Shown: positions 42,280 to 49,866 of the stretch, one piece after another
Numbering within the stretch: the stretch's first letter is position 1
Layout of the letters: each line of letters starts with the position of its first letter
Assembly: GCA_027493625.1 (NCBI GenBank)
Contig: JAOSKM010000003.1
Span: forward strand, 787,028-851,027
From: Planctomycetota bacterium
GTDB taxonomy: Bacteria > Planctomycetota > UBA8742 > UBA2392
Direction: 5' to 3'
DNA length: 64,000 nucleotides
Program-made: the position numbers and the translations under genes
Notes under the pieces: model-generated
What the model saw: only the letters and a program-made list of their open reading frames with translations
Told to the model about the DNA's origin: nothing
Databases searched by the model: none

Positions 42280-42390
42280 GAAGGGAAACAGCGAATTACC
42301 AACAACCAATGTTCGATTACCAGTTCATCCGCGTGGCCGGTCGGAAGCGTCATTGGAAATTGGTAATTGGTTATTGGTAATTTGCTGTTC
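42280..42390. repeat. Inverted ATTACCAA / TTGGTAAT repeats
   Basis: GAATTACCAACAACCAATG (about 42292) is paired with an inverted block AATTGGTAATTGGTTATTGG (about 42358-42377). The second block lies inside the last codons of the permease gene, so the permease C terminus is encoded by repeat DNA. Confidence 0.7.
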
Positions 42391-43635
42391 ACCCCGCGCA
42401 CGACGGAAGAGTGAGCCCGCAACCGCGTGCCAGACCAGCCCAAACGCGATCAGCCCCAGGCCGATGGCCCAGACCTGCCACTCGACCCAGAAGGCCAGGA
42501 ACAGGCAGCTCAGCAGGCCGACGACCGCAATCCAGCGTGGGAAGCGGCGCTGCCCGGGTGGCAGCAGCAGCGCGCTGGCGTTGGTGATGGCGTAGTACAC
42601 CAGCACCGTGAACGCGCTGAAGCTCCAGGTCTTTTTCACGTCGCCGATCAGCACCAGCCCGGCGATCACCAGGCCGGTCAGGATCACGGCCGGCACGGGC
42701 GTGGTGCCGCTGGCGTTCACGCGCGCCAGCAGACGGGGCATGTCGCCGCGCCGCCCCATGGCCAGCCACACGCGGCTGAGCCCCAGCACCAGGTTCAGCA
42801 GCACGCCCAGCATGGCCACCATGGCGCCCTGGGCGACGATCCACTTCACCGGTGCGCTGAAGCTCACGGCCGAAACCAGCGGCGCGCCCTCCACCATGCG
42901 GCCGCCCAGGCCAACCAGCACGGCCGCGACACTGGCGTACAGCAGGGCCGATGCGACCAGGGTCAGGATCATGGCGCGGGGGATGTTCTTGGCGGGCTCA
43001 TGGATTTCCTCGCCCATGGTGGCGATGCGCCCGTAGCCGGTGTAGGCGACGAAGGCCAGGGCCGCGGCCTCAAGCAGGCCGGGCGCGCCGCCTTCAAAGA
43101 ACGGGCGGAAGTTCGCCGTGGAGGCGCGACCGGCGCCGATGACGATGAAGGCCAGCAGCGCGCCGCAACCCAGCAGCACCAGCACGGCGTTCAGCCAGTT
43201 GCTGCGGCGCAGGCCGGAAAGCACCAGCGCGGTCAGCAGCACCACGGCGCAGAGCGCGATCGCCACCCGCAGCCAGTGGCCGTGCAGGCCCAGCCCGTTC
43301 ATCAGGTAGCCGGCGAAGCCCAGCGCGGCCGTGGCCGCGCTGGCGGATTTCGCCACCAGGAACATCCAGCCGGCGGTGAAGCCCGCGCGCCCTGACATCA
43401 GGCGATAGGCGTACTCGTAGGTGCCGCCGCTGACCGGGTGTGAAGCGGCAAGCTGCGCGCTGTTGAGCCCGTTGGCGGTGGCGACGCCGGCGGCGATCAG
43501 CACGGCCAGCAGCACCGAGGGGCCGGCGACGTCAGCCGCCAGGCCGATGCTGACAAAGATGCCGGTGCCGACGATGGAGCCCAGGCCCAGCAGGACCGCG
43601 CCGCCCACACCCACGGTGCGCTTGAGCTGCGTCAT
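42325..43635 (-). CDS. APC-family amino-acid permease
   Basis: The 436-residue transporter has about twelve hydrophobic helices. It has the APC hallmark in helix 1 (LLGLGSIVGTGIFVSIGLAA) and YTGYGRIATMGEEIHEPAKN in the loop after helix 6. It should exchange or import amino acids or related compounds with protons. The last 20 or so residues (EQQITNNQLPISNDAS...) are hydrophilic and come from an intergenic-type repeat, so the ancestral stop was probably earlier. Specificity cannot be read from sequence. Confidence 0.9.
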   Translation of the reverse strand: MTQLKRTVGVGGAVLLGLGSIVGTGIFVSIGLAADVAGPSVLLAVLIAAGVATANGLNSAQLAASHPVSGGTYEYAYRLMSGRAGFTAGWMFLVAKSASAATAALGFAGYLMNGLGLHGHWLRVAIALCAVVLLTALVLSGLRRSNWLNAVLVLLGCGALLAFIVIGAGRASTANFRPFFEGGAPGLLEAAALAFVAYTGYGRIATMGEEIHEPAKNIPRAMILTLVASALLYASVAAVLVGLGGRMVEGAPLVSAVSFSAPVKWIVAQGAMVAMLGVLLNLVLGLSRVWLAMGRRGDMPRLLARVNASGTTPVPAVILTGLVIAGLVLIGDVKKTWSFSAFTVLVYYAITNASALLLPPGQRRFPRWIAVVGLLSCLFLAFWVEWQVWAIGLGLIAFGLVWHAVAGSLFRRARGEQQITNNQLPISNDASDRPRG

Positions 43636-43694
43636 GGGCCGGGATGATAGCGGGGCGCTTTCAGGACGTCCCGCGCAACCGGCCGCGGCTGTGC

Positions 43695-43733
43695 AGAAAA
43701 AAGAAACGCGCAGCGCCCGTGGGGCGCTGCGCG
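43695..43733 (-). terminator. Intrinsic terminator of the small lipoprotein gene
   Basis: A strong hairpin (CGCGCAGCGCCC ... GGGCGCTGCGCG) lies 22 bp past the stop and is followed on the minus strand by TTTCTTTTTT. This is one of the clearest intrinsic terminators in the window. Confidence 0.88.
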
Positions 43734-43754
43734 GGGATGGATGCGTTCACCTGC

Positions 43755-43967
43755 TTAGGTGTTCGGGCCTTCGTACTCGATGTCCCGGCTGGGGTCATCG
43801 TAGTCGTAGTTGAAGAAGAACCGGTCGAACGTGCGGTGCATGTTGTCCAGGTCTTCATTCCAGGCACGAAGGTGGTTCAGGTTGTGGGTCCAGTCCACGA
43901 ACGAGAAGCAGCCGCTCAGCATCGAGCCCACAAACACCAGCAGCAGCACTGCAACGGACTTGCGCAT
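43755..43967 (-). CDS. Small lipoprotein (70 aa)
   Basis: The ATG at 43967 has a GGGGAG ribosome site. The product has a lipoprotein signal (MRKSVAVLLLVFVGSMLSGC, lipobox Cys at 20) and an acidic/aromatic mature part (RTFDRFFFNYDYDDPSRD). It has its own terminator. Family not recognised. Confidence 0.78.
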   Translation of the reverse strand: MRKSVAVLLLVFVGSMLSGCFSFVDWTHNLNHLRAWNEDLDNMHRTFDRFFFNYDYDDPSRDIEYEGPNT

Positions 43968-43987
43968 GATACTCCCCATCAATCCAA

Positions 43988-44020
43988 GGGGTCTGACCCA
44001 GGGGTCAATCTGCTCAGGGG
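43988..44020. repeat. GGGGTCTGACCC-type repeat fragment
   Basis: GGGGTCTGACCCAGGGGTCAA followed by degenerate GGGGT units lies between the lipoprotein start and the stop of the next gene. It belongs to the same family as the hairpins at 44841, 44913 and 47154. Confidence 0.6.
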
Positions 44021-44062
44021 TAATGTCTGGCGGGGGACATTTGACGATAACCTGCCGAAAAC

Positions 44063-44578
44063 CTATTTCAAGCCCGATTTCGTCTTCCTTGCGTCACCGT
44101 CACCCGCCAGCCGACGGCCGACAATCAACCCGGCCGCGATCAGGGTCGCCAGACCGCTTACCGCCATGCTGTAGCCGTGGCTGCGCCGGAACTCGGTGCG
44201 CTCGGCCTCGTCGGCCAGCTCGCCGTTGACCCAGGTGCTGTTTTCGCGCAATTCGGCCATGCGGGGCGCGAACCAGAACTGGGTCAGGCCGGCGCAGGCC
44301 AGCATCAGCAGCGACGCCGCAGCCATGATCTTGAAGGCCCGCCCCGCCCGGGCCGCGTACAGGCAGCCCACGGTGGCCACCAGGGCCGTCACCAGCATGG
44401 GCCAGCCCAGCCGGTCGAACATGGTGCCGGCCAGGGTGTTGGCGATGTGCTTGGGGAAGCCCTGCTCGCGCGAGACGCCGAAAATCACGCTGGCCGCCAC
44501 GCTGGTGCCCACGGCCGTGCCCACCAGCACGCCAAGGCACAGGTCGGTGAAGGCATGGATCAGGCGGGAGCCTTTCAT
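44063..44578 (-). CDS. DUF4149-like membrane protein
   Basis: The 171-residue product starts at ATG 44578 (MKGSRLIHAFTDLCLGVLVG) and has four hydrophobic helices (about 8-30, 55-75, 80-100, 135-155). The arrangement resembles DUF4149/TMEM205-like proteins, of unknown function. The longer upstream frame lacks a plausible N terminus. Confidence 0.68.
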   Translation of the reverse strand: MKGSRLIHAFTDLCLGVLVGTAVGTSVAASVIFGVSREQGFPKHIANTLAGTMFDRLGWPMLVTALVATVGCLYAARAGRAFKIMAAASLLMLACAGLTQFWFAPRMAELRENSTWVNGELADEAERTEFRRSHGYSMAVSGLATLIAAGLIVGRRLAGDGDARKTKSGLK

Positions 44579-44701
44579 GGGGCCGATGATGCCCGGATCG
44601 GCGCGCGATTCCAGCCCCGGCCGTTCGAATCGGTCAGCCCGGTTGTAATCGCCAGATGAGAGCCCGCAGAGGATACTGGGCCCATGAAAGGAGCAGGGGC
44701 G

Positions 44702-44836
44702 ATGACCAACCTTGACACGCAAGTCGAGCGCAGGGAACGAGTTGTGCAAGATGTCGTGGACGCGAGCCAGAGCCACACGTTCTGGCTGCTGGACCTGGTG
44801 GGCAGAGTAGTCGGCGTGCTGCTTTGGTGGCGATAG
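44702..44836 (+). CDS. Candidate small membrane protein (44 aa)
   Basis: A short frame with a GGAG ribosome site (about 10 bases upstream of ATG 44702) encodes a charged N-terminal half (MTNLDTQVERRERVVQD) and a hydrophobic C-terminal helix (FWLLDLVGRVVGVLLWW). It ends 5 bp before a long GGTCAGACCC hairpin. A similarly built frame follows at 44982. Support is only the ribosome site, the charge pattern and the pairing. Confidence 0.45.
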   Translation: MTNLDTQVERRERVVQDVVDASQSHTFWLLDLVGRVVGVLLWWR

Positions 44837-44840
44837 GGGC

Positions 44841-44884
44841 GGGGTCAGACCCTCTTTTTGGAACAAAAAGAGGGTCTGACCCCT
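44841..44884. repeat. Perfect 19-bp-stem hairpin, GGTCAGACCC family
   Basis: GGGGTCAGACCCTCTTTTT pairs perfectly with AAAAAGAGGGTCTGACCCC across a 6-nt loop. The T-rich arm makes it terminator-like in either direction. Confidence 0.85.
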
Positions 44885-44912
44885 CGAGTGCTGACGTCGG
44901 TGCAATGAGAAA

Positions 44913-44957
44913 GGGGTCAGACCCTCTTTTCAAAATACGAAAAGAGGGTCAGACCCC
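44913..44957. repeat. Second GGTCAGACCC hairpin
   Basis: GGGGTCAGACCCTCTTTTC is paired with GAAAAGAGGGTCAGACCCC around CAAAATAC-like loop bases. It is a variant of the preceding hairpin 70 bp away, and again ends just before a small candidate gene. Confidence 0.82.
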
Positions 44958-44981
44958 GGAGAAACGGGAAGGGGCTGTTCA

Positions 44982-45098
44982 GTGGGTGACGCTCGGGAAC
45001 AAGGTGACAAGCTGAAGGGCTGCCTCGAGTTCAGCGTGGTAGGCCTGGCCTGCCTCGCCATGAGCATCGGCGGCGCGTTGTTCTGGTGGTTCGTGTAA
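44982..45098 (+). CDS. Candidate small membrane protein (38 aa)
   Basis: The frame starts at GTG 44982 with GGGAAGGGG 7 bases upstream and encodes a polar start (GDAREQGDKLKGC) and one hydrophobic helix ending GGALFWWFV. It resembles the 44702 frame in design but not clearly in sequence. It lies between the GGTCAGACCC hairpin and the second multi-hairpin element. Tentative. Confidence 0.4.
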   Translation: MGDAREQGDKLKGCLEFSVVGLACLAMSIGGALFWWFV

Positions 45099-45119
45099 GC
45101 CGGAGCGCGGGCGTCCCGC

Positions 45120-45491
45120 CCAATACTGCGGGGTTAAGGCGAAACAGTCGTCGGTTTAGCTCTTTGGCGCGGAGCGCCTGCACAGTGGAAGCCCCCACCG
45201 AACGCCTCCGGCGTTCGGTGGGGGTAATCGGCGGAAGAACGATCAAAGGCGCGGAGCGCCGACACACTCGCGGCGCTTGCCGCGAGGACCGATCGGCCGC
45301 AAGCGGCCGTTGTGCCGGCGCTCCGCGCCTCTCAAACCTCTTTTGCCCGTAACCCCCGCCTTGTTGGCGCCTCGCTGCGCTAGGCGCCAACCGGCGGGGG
45401 CTAACAATTGTTACGGCGCTCCGCGCCTGACTGCCGATACAATCTGCACGTCGGAGTCTGCCGCGAAACTCCTTAACCCCGCAGTATTGGG
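45120..45491. repeat. Multi-hairpin element, copy 2, with 21-bp terminal inverted repeats
   Basis: The core 45166-45329 matches the 164-bp element at 40588. Here the core sits in a larger unit bounded by CCCAATACTGCGGGGTTAAGG (45120-45140) and its exact inverse (45471-45491). Between the core and the right end are a large hairpin (CCCCCGCC ... GGCGGGGG enclosing TTGGCGCCT...AGGCGCCAA, about 45353-45401) and another GGCGCTCCGCGCC (45415-45427). The layout resembles a non-autonomous mobile element or a structured RNA. No gene is seen in it. Confidence 0.85.
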
Positions 45492-45504
45492 CGTCCCGCC
45501 CGCC

Positions 45505-47139
45505 CTACTTGCCGGCCTGGCTGGCTTCGGCGCGCTTGGCGTTGGCGGCCTGGATGTCCGTGGCGGCCTGCACCGACTGCTTGAGGCCCTCGCGCACGGC
45601 GTCTTCGGTGCGGCTCAGGAACCATCCCGGCGCGATGCCCAGCAGGAAGATCAGCGCCACGATCGGCGCGGCGAAGGTCAGCTCGGTGGTGGTGACGTCC
45701 TTCAGGCTCATGTTCTCGGCCTTGGTGATCTTGCCGAAGAACACGCGCTGGTAGCTCCAGAGCATGTAAACCGCGCCCAGCACCACGCCGGTGGCCGCCA
45801 GCACCGCCAGCGTGCTGTGGAAGTTCCAGCTCCAGCCGTCGCTCAGGCCGTTGAGGTCGCCGCCGAAGGTGCCGATCAGGATCAGGAACTCGCCCACGAA
45901 GCCGTTGGTACCGGGCAGGCCGACGCTGGCCAGCGTCGCGATCATGAACAGGATGGCGAACTTGGGCATCACCTTGGCGATGCCGCCGTACTCGTCGAAC
46001 AGGCGGGTGTGGCGGCGCTCGTAAACGATGCCGATCAGGAGGAACAGCAGGCCGGTGGAAAGGCCGTGATTGATGCTCTGGATCAGGGCGCCCTGGGTGG
46101 CGATCAGGTTGAAGCTGAAAATGCCCAGCACGATGAAGCCCATGTGGGCGACGGAGCTGTAGGCCACCATGCGCTTCCAGTCGCCGTTGGAGATCAGCTG
46201 GGCGATCGCCATCATCGAACCATAGATCACGCCGATCACCGCCAGCACGCAGATCGCGGGGCCCAGCGCGAACGCGGGCTCAGGGAACAGCGGGATGGCA
46301 AAACGCAGCATGCCGTAGGTGCCCAGTTTCAGCAGCACGCCCGCCAGCACCACGGAGCCGCCGGTCGGCGCTTCGGTGTGGGCGTCCGGCAGCCAGGTAT
46401 GGAACGGGAACAGCGGCGTCTTGACCGCGAAGCTGAGCATGAAGGCCAGGAAGCAGGCGTATTGCGCGCCCTTGCTGAACTCGCCGGTCAGGGCCAGCTG
46501 CGGCAGGATGGTGGTCAGCTCGCGAATGTCGAAGGTGCCCGCCAGGTTGGCGATGTACAGCACGGCCAGGAACATCAGCAATGAGCCGACCAGGGTGTGG
46601 ACAAAGAACTTGATGGCGGCCGCGCGTCGCCCCTCGGGGTCGCTGCCCCAGACGCCGATCAGCAGGTACATGGGGATCAGCATCAGCTCGAAGAACACGT
46701 AGAACAGGAACAGGTCCAGCGCGCAGAAGCTGCCGATCACGCCGGTTTCCAGCACCAGCATGGCGATGAAGAACTCTTTGACGCGCTTGTGGATGTTGGT
46801 GCTGCAGCTCAGCATCACGATGGGGCCGAGCAGCGTGGTGAGCAGCACCAGGAACAGGCTGATGCCGTCCACGCCCATGGCGTACCGGATGTTGAAAGCG
46901 GGGATCCACTCCATGCTTTCAACCATCTGGAAGTGGGCGCCGTACTTGAACTCGAACAGGATCGGCAGGCTGGCCACGAAGGTGATCAGGCTGAAGAAGA
47001 TGGCCGTGGCCTTGATCTCGCGGGCGCGCTTGCCGTTGATGAACGTGATGAACAGCGCGCCCACCAGCGGCAGGAACGTGATCACGCTCAGGTGATGCTT
47101 CAGGTTCTGCGGGTCGAAGGCCGCTGCCAGGAAGTCCAT
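45505..47139 (-). CDS. nuoM: NADH-quinone oxidoreductase subunit M
   Basis: The 544-residue protein is an antiporter-like membrane subunit of complex I, with about fourteen helices. Conserved features include the helix with FFELMLIPMYLLIGVWG (key Glu), the MGVDGISLFLVLLTTLL helix and PFHTWLPDAHTEAPTGGSVVLAG. The last 25 residues are charged and alanine-rich. Genes for nuoL and nuoN do not flank it: upstream lies an EF-hand gene and downstream the multi-hairpin element. Either this organism has a split nuo cluster or this is a second, separate nuoM. Confidence 0.95.
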   Translation of the reverse strand: MDFLAAAFDPQNLKHHLSVITFLPLVGALFITFINGKRAREIKATAIFFSLITFVASLPILFEFKYGAHFQMVESMEWIPAFNIRYAMGVDGISLFLVLLTTLLGPIVMLSCSTNIHKRVKEFFIAMLVLETGVIGSFCALDLFLFYVFFELMLIPMYLLIGVWGSDPEGRRAAAIKFFVHTLVGSLLMFLAVLYIANLAGTFDIRELTTILPQLALTGEFSKGAQYACFLAFMLSFAVKTPLFPFHTWLPDAHTEAPTGGSVVLAGVLLKLGTYGMLRFAIPLFPEPAFALGPAICVLAVIGVIYGSMMAIAQLISNGDWKRMVAYSSVAHMGFIVLGIFSFNLIATQGALIQSINHGLSTGLLFLLIGIVYERRHTRLFDEYGGIAKVMPKFAILFMIATLASVGLPGTNGFVGEFLILIGTFGGDLNGLSDGWSWNFHSTLAVLAATGVVLGAVYMLWSYQRVFFGKITKAENMSLKDVTTTELTFAAPIVALIFLLGIAPGWFLSRTEDAVREGLKQSVQAATDIQAANAKRAEASQAGK

Positions 47140-47153
47140 GCTGTCACCGTTAG

Positions 47154-47196
47154 AGGGTCAGACCCCTTTTCGCAAGCGAAAAGGGAGTCAGACCCT
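47154..47196. repeat. GGTCAGACCC hairpin upstream of nuoM
   Basis: AGGGTCAGACCCCTTTT and AAAAGGGAGTCAGACCCT enclose CGCAAGCG, giving a stem of about 16 bp with a few mismatches. It lies directly upstream of the nuoM start codon (15 bp), where the promoter or leader would be. Confidence 0.8.
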
Positions 47197-47343
47197 TGTC
47201 GCTAATGCGTCGCCGGATGTTAGAGGGGAAGGGCGTGAAGGCAAGGGCTTTCGATTGCGGTTTGGGTCACAGCGCGCGCCGGGTTTGCCGGGAACGACAG
47301 ACGGCGGGTCTCCCCGCCGTCCGCAGTCTGCACCGGGCGTTTG

Positions 47344-48207
47344 CTACTTCTCTTCAGCGTCCTTCTTTGCGCGCTCGGCCTTGCGTTTCTCGAGGTCTTC
47401 CTTGCGCTTGGCGAGCTTCTCCGCGTCAGCCTTGCGGGCCTCTTCCGCGGCCTTGCGGGCTTCTTCGGCTTTCTTGATCTCGGCCGGGTCCTGGGCGCGT
47501 CTGGCGTCCTCGATGCCCTTCTTCCAGGCGGCCTCGGCATCCTTCAGGAACTGCTTCTTTTCGACCGTGACTCGAGAAAGGTCCTTTTCCTCGATGCCGG
47601 AATCCTCGCCCTCGGCCTCGATCTGTTCCTTCATCAGCTGGTCTTCGAAGTCGCACAGCTTCTCGCTCAGCGTGACGTACAGGTTCTCGGCCAACTCCTC
47701 GATCGCGTTGCGGTAGTCGCCCTGGCGGGCCATGTCCTTGAGCACGGCGGAGTCGATCAGCCTGGACTTTTCGCCCCCGAAGGCGTCCAGCGCGATCTGC
47801 CACTCCTGCTCGAACACCCAGGCCATCCGCTTTTCGTCGCTGATGTCTTGGTAGTCGCTCTCCTCAGCTACCCTTAGCTCGGCCTTGGTGAGCTTGTGGT
47901 CGCTGTTGGCGTCCAGCGCGGCGAAAACATAAGGCGTGATGACGTAGCTGGTTTCGTCGTACTTGATGCCGACGGCCTGCAGTTTCTCTTCGCGGGCCAT
48001 CTCATCCTTGATGGCGCAGGCCTCCTTCATTTCCTTGAGGTACTGGTTGCGCAGCTTGCGTGCTTCCTCGGCAGTGATTTTGCCGTCCTTGTTGGCGTCG
48101 GCCATCCGGAAGCAGGTATCGACGATGGTGTATTCGAGCCCGATGACGCCCTGGGCGGTCAACGCGGGCGCAAGCAGCATCAGGACGGCGGGAATCACGA
48201 GTTTCAT
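47344..48207 (-). CDS. Secreted EF-hand protein with charged coiled-coil tail
   Basis: The 287-residue protein has a signal peptide (MKLVIPAVLMLLAPALTAQ). It has two EF-hand calcium loops, DANKDGKITAEE (about 37) and DANSDHKLTKAE (about 98); the second has His at the usual Gly position. The last 75 residues form a Lys/Glu/Ala-rich coiled coil (EEARKAAEEARKADAEKLAK). It is likely a periplasmic calcium-binding structural protein. Single gene. Confidence 0.84.
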   Translation of the reverse strand: MKLVIPAVLMLLAPALTAQGVIGLEYTIVDTCFRMADANKDGKITAEEARKLRNQYLKEMKEACAIKDEMAREEKLQAVGIKYDETSYVITPYVFAALDANSDHKLTKAELRVAEESDYQDISDEKRMAWVFEQEWQIALDAFGGEKSRLIDSAVLKDMARQGDYRNAIEELAENLYVTLSEKLCDFEDQLMKEQIEAEGEDSGIEEKDLSRVTVEKKQFLKDAEAAWKKGIEDARRAQDPAEIKKAEEARKAAEEARKADAEKLAKRKEDLEKRKAERAKKDAEEK

Positions 48208-48263
48208 ATGCAGCTCCTGGAGAGTTGGGAGAGAACAGGCCCGCAGCCGGCCGGCGTCGGACC

Positions 48264-48286
48264 ATGCCGGCAGCTTACGCCGGCAT
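48264..48286. repeat. ATGCCGGC-AGCTTAC-GCCGGCAT hairpin
   Basis: A perfect 8-bp palindrome with loop AGCTTAC lies in the 173-bp gap between the EF-hand start and the next gene's stop. The loop and the TAGC after it match the CCCCCAGCTTACGCTGGGGG hairpin at about 40775, so it may be a family with variable stems. Confidence 0.55.
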
Positions 48287-48380
48287 TAGCCGATCCGGAA
48301 ACACGAACGCTGCCGGAGCAGTATCTCGCGTCGCGTATCGGCAAACAGGGGGCCGGCCTTACGGATTGCCGAAACTGGCC

Positions 48381-48962
48381 TCAGGCCGTCGGGAAGCCTT
48401 CCGCCTGCTTTACGCGCTCGGCCTGGTTGAGGTGGCGGTGGCTGTGCAGGTGCGTGATCTCGAAGATCTGCGCGGCCGTCATACGGAACAACGCCAGCAC
48501 CGGTGAGCCGAAGCGCACCTTGCCCAGCGCCAGCCCTTCCGCCTGCCCGGCCAGTTCCGCCAGCTTCTCTGCGTGGCTGCGGAACTGCTCAACCTGCTCG
48601 GCCAGCTTCAGGTTGCTGCGCTTTGGCTTGAACGCGCCGGGCGCGGGCACCTTAGGCGCCTGCGGGCCCTGGCGCAGGTTGTTGAGGATGTAACGGCCGA
48701 TCCAGGTGCCGTTGCCGTAGGGCTCACCGCCTGTCAGGCCTTTGCTGCGGGCCTTGGCCAGCGCGGGCTCGAGCTTCTGCACATAGAGTCGGTTGGTCAG
48801 GTTGATGTGCTCGAGGCACTCGTTGATCGACCACTTCTTCGGCGCCGGGCGGAAGTTGGCCTGCTCGTCGCTCAGGCCGGCCGTGAGGGCTTCCATGCGG
48901 CGGATGGCTTCGTGCATCTGCGCGGCGGCGGTAACCAGCATGGGGATGCGGGTGTCGTTCAT
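48381..48962 (-). CDS. DinB/DUF664-like metal-binding protein
   Basis: The 193-residue protein starts at ATG 48962, only 2 bp after the xthA stop, so it is probably co-transcribed with it. The DinB-like histidines are in SINECLEHINLTN (about 47) and ITHLHSHRHLNQAERV (about 175). The segment APKKWSINECLEHI is characteristic of this subgroup. Reaction unknown. It differs clearly from the other DinB-like protein at 39940. Confidence 0.85.
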   Translation of the reverse strand: MNDTRIPMLVTAAAQMHEAIRRMEALTAGLSDEQANFRPAPKKWSINECLEHINLTNRLYVQKLEPALAKARSKGLTGGEPYGNGTWIGRYILNNLRQGPQAPKVPAPGAFKPKRSNLKLAEQVEQFRSHAEKLAELAGQAEGLALGKVRFGSPVLALFRMTAAQIFEITHLHSHRHLNQAERVKQAEGFPTA

Positions 48963-48964
48963 GG

Positions 48965-49729
48965 CTACAGGTCCAGCTCGCACAGTACGGGGGTATGGTC
49001 GCTGGGTTGCTCCCAGGTTCTGGGTTCCAGGTCGATCCAGGCCTTCTTTACGCTGTCTTTCAGCGCGTGGCTGACCCAGATCTGGTCGATGCGCATGCCG
49101 TGGTCCTTGGCGAAACCGCCGCCGCGGTAATCCCACCATGAATACAGGCCGGGCTTGTCGTCCACCAGGCGCAGGCTGTCGTGCAGGCCCCAGTCGGCGA
49201 AGTGCTTCAGCCACTTGTGCTCGTCGGGGTGGAAGCCGATTTCACCCTTCAGCTTCCTGGGGTCCCAGACGTCGCGGTCGGCGGGCGCGATGTTGAAGTC
49301 GCCGCACAGGGCCACGGGCTCAGTGGGCTTGCCGATGCCGTCCAGGTGCTCGCGCAGCGCCTTGTAGAAGCGCTGCTTGTACTGGAACTTGTCGCTGTCC
49401 ACGGCCTGGCCGTTGGGCGCGTACACGCTGAACACGTGCACGCCCTCGATCACCGCCTCGATCAGCCGCGCCTGGCCCTCCTCGCCGGGGAAGCCCTCGA
49501 TCACTTCCTCAATGGGCAGGCGCGACAGGATTGCCACGCCGTTGTAGGTGGGCTGGCCGTAAACCGCGGCCTCGTAGCCGGCGTTGCCGACTTCATCGAA
49601 GGGGAACCTGTCGGTTTCCAGCTTGAGTTCCTGCAGGCAGACCACATCGGGCTGGGCCTGCTGCAGCCAGTCCAGCAGATGCTGCCTGCGGGCGCGGATC
49701 GAGTTCACGTTCCAGGTGGCGATCAGCAC
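48965..49729 (-). CDS. xthA: Exodeoxyribonuclease III
   Basis: The 254-residue enzyme removes nucleotides from the 3' end of duplex DNA and cuts at abasic sites in base-excision repair. Family motifs are ATWNVNSIRAR, CLQELKLE, SVYAPNG, CGDFNIAP and the catalytic SDHTPV. The start is GTG 49729, and the bases immediately upstream are CTGAAAC-type heptads ending two bases before the GTG, without a recognisable ribosome site. Confidence 0.95.
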   Translation of the reverse strand: MLIATWNVNSIRARRQHLLDWLQQAQPDVVCLQELKLETDRFPFDEVGNAGYEAAVYGQPTYNGVAILSRLPIEEVIEGFPGEEGQARLIEAVIEGVHVFSVYAPNGQAVDSDKFQYKQRFYKALREHLDGIGKPTEPVALCGDFNIAPADRDVWDPRKLKGEIGFHPDEHKWLKHFADWGLHDSLRLVDDKPGLYSWWDYRGGGFAKDHGMRIDQIWVSHALKDSVKKAWIDLEPRTWEQPSDHTPVLCELDL

Positions 49730-49731
49730 GA

Positions 49732-49866
49732 CAGGTTCCAGGTTTCAGGGTCCAGCCAATGTAACGTTGTCTCCAAAACCGCCTTCCTGATAGCGATTGA
49801 CGCCGCAACACGCAACGCCGGCGATACAGGTTCCCTGAAACCTGACCCCTGCAACCAGAAACCTAA
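49732..49866. repeat. Inverted heptad repeats filling the xthA-barrel gap
   Basis: ACAGGTTCCAGGTTTCAGGG (49732-49751) starts next to the xthA start codon. ACAGGTTCCCTGAAACCTGA followed by CCCTGCAACCAGAAACC (about 49827-49863) ends in the stop codon of the outer-membrane gene. The middle (49756-49820) is unique sequence. The family is the same as 24156 and 51276. Confidence 0.8.

Noticed and set aside
44634-44933. A 99-codon minus-strand frame with repeated GSDP peptides
   Set aside because: The peptide repeat is the translation of the GGTCAGACCC DNA repeat. No ribosome site or family supports it.
48264-48286. Rho-independent terminator
   Set aside because: The hairpin is perfect but has no T run in either direction and lies about 95 bp from the nearest stop codon, so I list it as a repeat.
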